Positions 7,498 through 13,633 of a DNA stretch of 23,153 nucleotides are shown here, one piece after another. The DNA lies in assembly GCA_964523735.1 (NCBI GenBank), contig CAZFYZ010000059.1:1-23153 (forward strand), in the 5' to 3' direction. The DNA comes from CAZFYZ01 sp964523735. GTDB taxonomy: Bacteria; Armatimonadota; UBA5829. The position numbers and the translations under genes were made by a program. A model generated the notes under the pieces. The model saw only the letters and a list, made by a program, of their open reading frames with translations, searched no databases and was not told the DNA's origin. Each line of letters starts with the position of its first letter. Within the stretch, counting starts at the first letter, position 1.

Positions 7498-8202
7498 TCA
7501 TTTACCGTAGAGGCCGTACTCCAGGTAGTGCCAGCCCTGGACGCCAAGAGCGGTTACGTCCCACCTTAGCGGCTGGACGGAGCCGTCTGCTCTGAGCGAG
7601 GGCATGACGGGCACGCGGCTATCCCTCTCACTGGAGGTACCGGCCAACCCCGCGTCAACAATGTGCCACTCGCAGGTGATGAGCAGCAACCTACTACCAA
7701 CTCTACTGTGGACCCAATCGACCCAATTGGTCATGCCTGCCGCCGGAGGCGGCGTAGTGCTGGGCCAGCCTTGGGTCTTACCCTGGAAGTAGGCGCTGCC
7801 CCAATAGAGGTAACTGCAGTTCTGAGGCCCACCAGGTGTGCGTTCAAATTCTGTTGCATACGCCCATTGCGAGTATCTCCTGCGTGTGCCGCCGCTTGTG
7901 GGATCCAACGGACAAATGAAGACGGCCATGTTCTTGGTATAGCGATCAAGCATCTTCGATTTGCCGAGCGGAAGGTCAGTCCTGTTCAGCCCGATCAGGT
8001 AGTAAGGATACCTCCCGTTCCATTCGTCCTGATACATCTGCATGGCAGCGCCTATCTGCTTCAGATTTCCCACGCATCGCGCGTACTGGCCTTTGCGCTT
8101 GGCCTCGGTGAAAACCGGGAACAGGATAGCCGCCAGGATGGCGATGATCGCGATAACCACCAGCAGCTCGATAAGTGTGAAACCCCGTCGATTCGTTCTC
8201 AT
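7498..8202 (-). CDS. Prepilin-type N-terminal cleavage/methylation domain protein
   Basis: A 234-residue type IV pilin-like (pseudopilin) secreted protein. Near the N-terminus RRGFTLIELLVVIAIIAILA is a textbook prepilin signal: the peptidase cuts between Gly7 and Phe8, Glu12 is the +5 residue, and the following hydrophobic helix anchors the protein. The C-terminal region, ending with RADGSV and LRWDVTAL, resembles the DUF1559/H-X9-DG-type proteins that are expanded in Planctomycetes, Verrucomicrobia and Armatimonadetes. The ATG at 8202 is chosen because a pilin leader must be short; a longer frame reaching 8283 would add 27 residues before it and run back into the ROK gene. It lies 49 bases after the ROK gene and may share its transcript. 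Confidence 0.85.
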   Translation of the reverse strand: MRTNRRGFTLIELLVVIAIIAILAAILFPVFTEAKRKGQYARCVGNLKQIGAAMQMYQDEWNGRYPYYLIGLNRTDLPLGKSKMLDRYTKNMAVFICPLDPTSGGTRRRYSQWAYATEFERTPGGPQNCSYLYWGSAYFQGKTQGWPSTTPPPAAGMTNWVDWVHSRVGSRLLLITCEWHIVDAGLAGTSSERDSRVPVMPSLRADGSVQPLRWDVTALGVQGWHYLEYGLYGK

Positions 8203-8251
8203 GTCGTACCCCCCACTCTTTTCCGACAATGATATCGAAGCCACGACCGAT

Positions 8252-9541
8252 CTAGCCTGGACTGCCCGCCGTGCGAACCGCATCGCGATTCGACTGCTTC
8301 GGGACTCCGAGGGAAAACACCTTGGAGTTGATCTCCTGAAGTCTCCGGTACGGGCTCAGCAGTACCAGGACAAGGGCTCCTCTCATCTCGAATTCGCTAA
8401 GCATTGGAGTTGCCTTGATCTGAACTCCCTGGAGGACTGAGTAGACAAGCTTGATCGTTTCTCTACGAACAAGGTCGAGTATTGAGTCAGCCAATCCGTC
8501 TATCTCTCCTGCGGCATCCAGGATGTCGCCGCCTATGTAGACTGATTGTGGGCCGAGCATCACGATGGCGTTGCTGATGCCCAGGCCCATGTATTTGGCG
8601 GTCTCTGAGAGAGCATGGATGGCCAGGGGATCGGATTCGCTGATCATCCTCACGCTGCGAGCGAGCAGTTCGTCAGTCTCCTCCGCAGAGAGCCTGCCCG
8701 TGTCGATGTCGGGCCAGATCCTACGAATGAACGCGCCGCTGGAAGTGTAATGCTCCAGGCACCCCCTCTTATGACAGGAGTTGCACATAGGCCCGTGGCG
8801 ATCGATCACGGCGTGCCCTACGAGCGGTGAGCACCCGTGGGCGGTATCGAACAGCCGCTGGCCGTTCACAAGTGCGGCGCCTACACCGGCGCAGAATGAT
8901 ATGTATAGGGCGCTGGCTGCCTCGTCGCGCTCCCACTGGTCGGCAAGCGCGCTTGCTCTGATGTCCGTATCGGCGTAGACCGGAACACCCAGCGCCTCCC
9001 CCAGAAGTCCGGCGATAGGCAGCTCGTTGAGCCAAGGACGCTTGAAGACCTCGACAAGTATGCCAATCAGAGGATCGACTCGACCGGCGGCCGTTACTCC
9101 AACCCCTCTGAGGCTTGCAGGAGTCTTTCCGGCTCTGGTGAGGCAGCTTCTGATCTCGTCAGCCAGCATATCGACCATCTGCCTGCCGTCCTCCTTGGCG
9201 GACTCGTAGGATAGACTCCCTCGGCTGACGATGACGCCGTCAAGCCCGGCAATCGCCACCTTGACGTCTCTTTCAGAGAACCACACACCCGCGACTGCGG
9301 CGGCGTCTGCGTTGATGCACAGCATCCGAGGTCGTCCTCTTCCTGTCGGCGCGGCTTCGCTTTCGATGAGCGCGCCTTCCGCAATGAGTTCATCGACCAT
9401 CTGGCCGGTATGAGAGCGGCTGAGTCCTATCAGTCTGGCGAGCTCAATCCGGGAGATCGGCCCTCGCTTTCCAACAGTGGCGGTGATCAGCGCAAGGCTG
9501 TTGCTTTTCATGACCTGTGACCGAACAAAACGATCGCGCAC
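8252..9541 (-). CDS. ROK-family transcriptional regulator
   Basis: A 429-residue sugar-responsive regulator: an N-terminal winged helix (about 14-75, ending in the TGRGRPRM wing) followed by a ROK (sugar-kinase-like) domain. The zinc site is visible: His243, then Cys253, Cys256 and Cys261 within CNSCHKRGCLEH. The Glu that precedes GH in active ROK kinases is Leu here (SPLVGH), which fits a regulator rather than a kinase. The start is GTG at 9541: GGAGG lies nine bases upstream, and a near-consensus promoter at 9593-9621 lies downstream of the more distal ATG at 9685, so that ATG cannot be used by this transcript. It is divergent from the GH36 gene, its likely target. The effector is unknown. 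Confidence 0.88.
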   Translation of the reverse strand: MRDRFVRSQVMKSNSLALITATVGKRGPISRIELARLIGLSRSHTGQMVDELIAEGALIESEAAPTGRGRPRMLCINADAAAVAGVWFSERDVKVAIAGLDGVIVSRGSLSYESAKEDGRQMVDMLADEIRSCLTRAGKTPASLRGVGVTAAGRVDPLIGILVEVFKRPWLNELPIAGLLGEALGVPVYADTDIRASALADQWERDEAASALYISFCAGVGAALVNGQRLFDTAHGCSPLVGHAVIDRHGPMCNSCHKRGCLEHYTSSGAFIRRIWPDIDTGRLSAEETDELLARSVRMISESDPLAIHALSETAKYMGLGISNAIVMLGPQSVYIGGDILDAAGEIDGLADSILDLVRRETIKLVYSVLQGVQIKATPMLSEFEMRGALVLVLLSPYRRLQEINSKVFSLGVPKQSNRDAVRTAGSPG

Positions 9542-9864
9542 TAGTTGATCCCTCCGGCTACGCTGGGTCTGCCAGCAAGGTAGCCTGCCTGGATTGTATC
9601 CCAAGAAACCCGTCCTGTCAACGCCATTCTTCCTAGATGTACCACGGTCTTGGGCATATTTGTCCACTATAGTAATTGGCATCACGAGCGCGGATGTTTA
9701 GGCCGGTGAGCGAACTGAACAGCCGCCACCGGTCCTTGGGGCACGACCAAAGAGGCATTGCCGTTGTCGGTCCAGGTATTGAGAAGTAGTCGTCCAGGCA
9801 GGTTTTCAGGGGTCGTTGTGAGTAGATTTCTGTACACGTCTTACGCAAGTAGAGGTAACATCAG
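9542..9864. other. Divergent regulatory region between ROK gene and GH36 gene
   Basis: A 323-base stretch without a gene. It holds the ROK promoter and leader, and an 8-bp palindrome ACTATAGT (9666-9673) about 45 bases upstream of the ROK -35 that could be an operator. No convincing promoter is seen for the GH36 gene, whose ATG is preceded by AGAGGT. A ROK operator is expected here by analogy to other ROK/glycosidase pairs, but none can be fixed from one copy. Confidence 0.4.
9593..9621 (-). promoter_or_regulatory. Sigma70-type promoter of the ROK gene
   Basis: On the minus strand TTGACA (9621-9616) is followed after 17 bases by TACAAT (9598-9593), a five-of-six match to the -10. Transcription would start near 9586, about 45 bases before the GTG at 9541. 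Confidence 0.65.
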
Positions 9865-11892
9865 ATGATTCAGGTGATAGTGGCGATTCTCGTGCTTATC
9901 TTCTTCATGAGCGTTTCCACGGTGGCAGTGACCCCAACGAAGCCTGAGGTCGCTAAGGCTGAGGCCATTGGGAAGAGGCTGATGTCGGTCGGCTCGATGC
10001 CCTACACCTTTGTCTACGACGGCAGAACTTCACGCCAGCTGATGGAGAACTGGGAGGCCACAGCAACCAGCAGCACCGTTGCTGACGGCAGCCTTTGGGG
10101 ACAAAGATACACGTTTACGGACCCGAAAACAGGTCTGCGGGTCCAGTGTGTGGCGACTGTCTATCGAGACTTCCCCACCGTCGAGTGGACTCTTTGGCTC
10201 AAGAACACCGGCGACAAAGACACCCCCATCATCTCGGACATCAAGGCGCTGGACTACACGATGGACGGCACCGACTTCATCCTCCACCACTGGGCCGGGG
10301 AGTTCCCATGGGATCTTCAGCCCGAGGAGACGGTCGTCAAGCCGGGAGACAAGCTCGAATTCACGCCAATCGACGGACGATCGACTGACAGGCTCTTGCC
10401 GAACTACAACATAGAGACGCCATCAGGGGGCATGATCGCCGTCCTCGGCTGGCCCGGCAAGTGGGCGAGCAAGATCAGCCGTGAGGGGAACAGGCTTCAC
10501 ATCCAGGGCGGGCAGGAGACAACGCACTTCAGGCTCCACCCCGGCGAGGAGATCCGCACGCCGAGAGTCGTTCTCCAGTGCTATGAAGGCGACTGGATCA
10601 GGGCTCAGAACATCTGGCGGCGCTGGATGATGAAGTACAACATGCCAAATCCCGGCGGGAAGCTCCCCGAGCCGATGATCTGCGCGGGCAATGCGGGCAC
10701 ATTTGGCTACTGGAGGATGACCGAGGAGAACCAGAAGAGCTTCTTTGACCGCTACATGAAAGAGGGTCCGAAGCTCGATGTCTGGTGGATGGACCTCGGG
10801 TGGTTTGAGGCTGACCCCCACAACTATCAGTTCTCCGCGCTTTATGAGCCCGCCGTGAAACGTTTTCCGAATCAGCTCAAGCCGGTTGCGGAGATGGTTC
10901 ACTCCAAAGGAATGAAGCTGATGAACTGGTTTGAGCCGGAGCATTTCTACCCGGGTCCGGTGAACTGGCTCGTGAACAACAAGCCGGAATGGCTCCTCAA
11001 GGCTCCTCCCGGACACGAACAGGATACCAACCAGCTTATGCCGCTCCTCAACCGCAACCTGTTCGACCTGAGCAATCCGGAAGCTGTCGAGTGGTGTACC
11101 AACAATATCCTGCGGGTGATGAGAGAGCAAGGCATCGACTATTACCGGCACGACTTCAATATCGAGCCGCTTATCTTTTGGCGTGCCAAGGATACCGAAG
11201 ATCGGCGGGGCATCACCGAGGCGAAGTACTGCGAGGGGTTCCTACGGTTCTATGACAACCTCATCAAGGCTCGGCCGAACATGCTGATCGACAACTGCGC
11301 GAGTGGCGGGCGGCGCAACGATATCGACACCATGGCACGCTCAGTTCCGCTGTGGCGCAGCGACTCAGGCGGCGATCCGGACGTGGAGCAGGCTCAGACA
11401 TACAGCTGGGCGTTCTGGCTGCCTTACTTTGGCCATTCGCTCAATAGTACCAACACCTACACCGCCAGAAGCACTGTCTATCCAAGCACCGTAATCGACG
11501 AGAATCTCGAAGACAAGGACCTGAGCTTGGCGACTGCCAAGCAGGTGATCGACAACGAGTGGCGCAAGATGATCGCGCCGAACTACTACGGCGACTACTA
11601 CCCGATATTCCCGGCACTCAAGACCAAGGACATCTGGGTCGCGTGGCAGTTCGACCGTCCCGAGGTTGGGCAGGGCGTGATCCAAGCCTTCCGCCGATCA
11701 GAGAGTGCGGACGCTACGCGCCTACTCAAGTTGCGGGGTCTGCAGCCGGACGCCACTTATGCACTCACCGACGCCGACGGCAGACCGTATGCCAACCACA
11801 CAGGCAGCAATCTAATGGAGAAGGGTCTCGAGGTGACGATTGAGGCCAAACCCGGCGCGGTGACAATCTCATACGCGAAGGCGAGGCGGTAA
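9865..11892 (+). CDS. Secreted GH36-type alpha-galactosidase (melibiase)
   Basis: A 675-residue glycoside hydrolase of the clan GH-D/GH36 type, expected to release alpha-linked galactose (or a related alpha-sugar) from oligosaccharides. Residues about 3-22 form a hydrophobic signal segment, so the protein is exported or membrane-tethered. Then come an N-terminal beta-sandwich (about 35-290), a TIM barrel with DVWWMDLGWF and KLMNWFEPEHF, and a C-terminal beta-domain (about 595-675). Asp430 in YYRHDFN is the likely nucleophile and Asp486 in CASGGRRND the likely acid/base; their 56-residue spacing is normal for the family. AGAGGT supports the ATG at 9865. It is divergent from the ROK regulator, suggesting sugar-controlled expression. 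GH27- or GH31-like activity is a less likely alternative. Confidence 0.86.
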   Translation: MIQVIVAILVLIFFMSVSTVAVTPTKPEVAKAEAIGKRLMSVGSMPYTFVYDGRTSRQLMENWEATATSSTVADGSLWGQRYTFTDPKTGLRVQCVATVYRDFPTVEWTLWLKNTGDKDTPIISDIKALDYTMDGTDFILHHWAGEFPWDLQPEETVVKPGDKLEFTPIDGRSTDRLLPNYNIETPSGGMIAVLGWPGKWASKISREGNRLHIQGGQETTHFRLHPGEEIRTPRVVLQCYEGDWIRAQNIWRRWMMKYNMPNPGGKLPEPMICAGNAGTFGYWRMTEENQKSFFDRYMKEGPKLDVWWMDLGWFEADPHNYQFSALYEPAVKRFPNQLKPVAEMVHSKGMKLMNWFEPEHFYPGPVNWLVNNKPEWLLKAPPGHEQDTNQLMPLLNRNLFDLSNPEAVEWCTNNILRVMREQGIDYYRHDFNIEPLIFWRAKDTEDRRGITEAKYCEGFLRFYDNLIKARPNMLIDNCASGGRRNDIDTMARSVPLWRSDSGGDPDVEQAQTYSWAFWLPYFGHSLNSTNTYTARSTVYPSTVIDENLEDKDLSLATAKQVIDNEWRKMIAPNYYGDYYPIFPALKTKDIWVAWQFDRPEVGQGVIQAFRRSESADATRLLKLRGLQPDATYALTDADGRPYANHTGSNLMEKGLEVTIEAKPGAVTISYAKARR

Positions 11893-11990
11893 CCTCCTAC
11901 AGGCCATGGCAGGGAATCCAAGGCCCGTTGCAGAAGCTGTAACTGCGAGTCTCTCGCGAGTAATTGAGCTATCCCCGGAGGTGTTGAAAG

Positions 11991-12254
11991 ATGACAAGGC
12001 TGGAGGATTACCCGCTTACTCTCAAGGAGGCTGCCCGCCGGCTGGGCGCCACTACCAATGCTGTCCGACGACTCGTGGCCGCCGGCAAGCTCGATGCAGC
12101 CCGCTTCGGCCCCCTGCGCGAGTTGCGCTTTGCGAACGAGGACGTCGAGAAGCTGATGCAATCAGCCGATCCCGCCAGACTCCATCGCCAGCTCGTTCAG
12201 CGGATCAAGGCCACCGAGCCTCATTACCAGGGCCTGATGAACATACAGCGGTAG
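11991..12254 (+). CDS. Small helix-turn-helix (excisionase/MerR-like) DNA-binding protein
   Basis: An 87-residue protein. Residues about 9-56 form a winged-helix domain of the HTH_17/excisionase type: LTLKEAARRLG as the first helix pair, AVRRLVAAGKL as the recognition helix, then a wing leading to RFANEDVEKLM. The C-terminal 30 residues are basic and helical. GGAGGT eight bases before the ATG is a strong ribosome-binding site. It follows the GH36 gene by 98 bases on the same strand with no clear terminator between, so it may be co-transcribed. No integrase or phage gene lies nearby, so a free-standing regulator is more likely than a true excisionase. Confidence 0.8.
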   Translation: MTRLEDYPLTLKEAARRLGATTNAVRRLVAAGKLDAARFGPLRELRFANEDVEKLMQSADPARLHRQLVQRIKATEPHYQGLMNIQR

Positions 12255-12365
12255 GGTCTGCGATCGCAATTACCACTTGAGTGCTGCCTGCCGTGACTAG
12301 TTCTGCGACGGGCTGTCATCGGTCGCCTTTTCCCCAAGCCTCAACCCCCAAGACCTAACCCCTGT

Positions 12366-12395
12366 TTGACCCTCGTGCGTTTCGGGTAGTTTACC
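12366..12395 (+). promoter_or_regulatory. Weak candidate promoter for the foldase lipoprotein gene
   Basis: TTGACC (12366-12371) and TTTACC (12390-12395) are 18 bases apart in the 230-base gap before the lipoprotein gene. The -35 is good, the -10 poor. Nothing else in that gap is recognised. Confidence 0.25.
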
Positions 12396-12484
12396 GACCA
12401 GGCAGGAATCTGCTTCCGCCGCACATAATACTCCCTCTGGTTTCCCAAGCATACGAGCAGAATGATAAGGAGCACATACATCCC

Positions 12485-13462
12485 ATGAGAAGAGCCATTG
12501 TGGCAGTCATCGCCATCCTGTCAATCGCAGCTGTACTTTCCGGCTGCGGCGGCGAAAAGGTCCCCGGTGTGCCGGACACAGTCGCCAAAGTCAACGGCAA
12601 GCCCATCGAGGCGTCAACCTATCTAGACCAGGTCAGCAGGAGATCAGGCCAGGACGTCCTGCGCAGCCTCATAGAGCAGCAAATCATCCTCCAGTGGGCC
12701 AAGGATGAAGATGTCTCTCCCACCGAAGAGCAGATCAAGATGCAGACCGATCTCTTCAAGGACCAGGGCATCTACGATGACCAGGTCAAGAACATGGGCG
12801 ATGAGAACGTCAAGAGCGAGATAGCGGCCATGCAGGCGCGGGCCAACCTCGCTAAGAAGTTCAGCAAGATAAGCCCCGAGCAGCTCAAAGAGACCTACGA
12901 GCAGACCAAGAGCATGTGGGTGCATGGCAAGCGCAAGCAGATCGCCGTGATCGTCAATCCCGACAGCACCAAGCTTGAAGAGGCAGCCAAGAAGGCTCGC
13001 GACGGCGAGGATTTCGACAAGGTCGCTGCACAGTATGGCACGGGCATGCGCCAGGCGTTCAAGCTGATGGTTGATGAGTCAAGTCCACAGGGCCTTCCTC
13101 CGGGGATAATGAAGGCAGTCAAGGACACGAAGGTCGGTGAGGTCAGCAAGCCGGTCTCGTTCGGGCAGCCCGGTGGCCCGTCCCAGTTCGCGCTCGTGAA
13201 GGTTCTGAAGGAGCAGCCGGCGTCCAACAAGAAATACGATCAGGTCAAGGCTGAGATTCAGAATCTTGCCGCAATGCAGGCTTCCCAGTCCGATCCGGAC
13301 TTCATAAGCAAGCTCAACGACAAGATGAAGGAAGCCAAGGTCGAGGTCGAGATCGAGCAGTTCGAGGACCTCGTGGATCAGTTCAAGAACCCGCCGGAGT
13401 CGCCTATGATGGGCGCGCCAAGGAGAGTGCGGCCGACCGCTCCTCCTCCAGCAGGGCCATAG
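12485..13462 (+). CDS. Peptidyl-prolyl isomerase lipoprotein (SurA/PrsA-like foldase)
   Basis: A 325-residue exported lipoprotein. The signal peptide ends in the lipobox LSGC (Cys21), so the mature protein would be lipid-anchored at the outer side of a membrane. A SurA_N-like helical chaperone region follows (about 30-150; VAKVNGKPIEASTYLDQV is typical), then a parvulin-type PPIase domain (about 150-245, with LPPGIMKAVKDTKVGEVSKP), a helical tail and a Pro/Arg-rich C-terminus. The PPIase domain is divergent, so chaperone activity may matter more than catalysis. AAGGAG lies 12 bases before the ATG, a rather long spacing. It stands alone on its strand and is closed by a hairpin at 13488-13516. 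Several large exported proteins nearby would be natural clients, but that link is inference. Confidence 0.85.
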   Translation: MRRAIVAVIAILSIAAVLSGCGGEKVPGVPDTVAKVNGKPIEASTYLDQVSRRSGQDVLRSLIEQQIILQWAKDEDVSPTEEQIKMQTDLFKDQGIYDDQVKNMGDENVKSEIAAMQARANLAKKFSKISPEQLKETYEQTKSMWVHGKRKQIAVIVNPDSTKLEEAAKKARDGEDFDKVAAQYGTGMRQAFKLMVDESSPQGLPPGIMKAVKDTKVGEVSKPVSFGQPGGPSQFALVKVLKEQPASNKKYDQVKAEIQNLAAMQASQSDPDFISKLNDKMKEAKVEVEIEQFEDLVDQFKNPPESPMMGAPRRVRPTAPPPAGP

Positions 13463-13487
13463 TACACGATCTCTGCTGTACGGTATT

Positions 13488-13516
13488 CGAGGGGTGAGCA
13501 TCTCGCTCACCCCTCG
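13488..13516. terminator. Hairpin terminator between convergent genes
   Basis: CGAGGGGTGAGC (13488-13499) pairs perfectly with GCTCACCCCTCG (13505-13516) around the loop ATCTC. It follows the lipoprotein stop by 25 bases. There is no T tract, so termination strength is uncertain. Confidence 0.6.
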
Positions 13517-13538
13517 TGGTGTACATATATGATGTGCC

Positions 13539-13606
13539 TGTAGTCGGCGTCTCCGGCGCCTGGGACAGATCGCTACGCTGGAAAGGCGTTAGAGACGCCG
13601 ACTACA
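13539..13606. repeat. 68-base inverted-repeat element
   Basis: TGTAGTCGGCGTCT (13539-13552) matches exactly its reverse complement at 13593-13606. The inner bases, with GGCGCC (13555-13560) and AGGCGTT (13584-13590), can add a few pairs including G-T. It sits between the hairpin terminator and the stop of the C1 protease gene. The form fits a REP/MITE-like intergenic element, but only one copy is seen in the window. Confidence 0.6.
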
Positions 13607-13633
13607 ACGATTCCTGCAGCGTACTGATATCCT

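Noticed and set aside
8203..8283. A longer prepilin-like protein starting at 8283
   Set aside because: It would put 27 residues before an otherwise normal short prepilin leader and overlap the ROK gene.
9542..9685. An N-terminal extension of the ROK regulator to the ATG at 9685
   Set aside because: The near-consensus promoter lies inside this extension, GGAGG precedes GTG 9541, and ROK regulators normally begin just before the winged helix.
10423..11151. A 242-codon minus-strand frame inside the GH36 gene
   Set aside because: It is fully antisense to a gene with catalytic motifs and has no ribosome-binding site or recognisable domain.
11991..12254. The small HTH protein as an excisionase marking an integrated element
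   Set aside because: No integrase, att-like repeat, tRNA or phage gene is nearby, so only the DNA-binding fold is supported.
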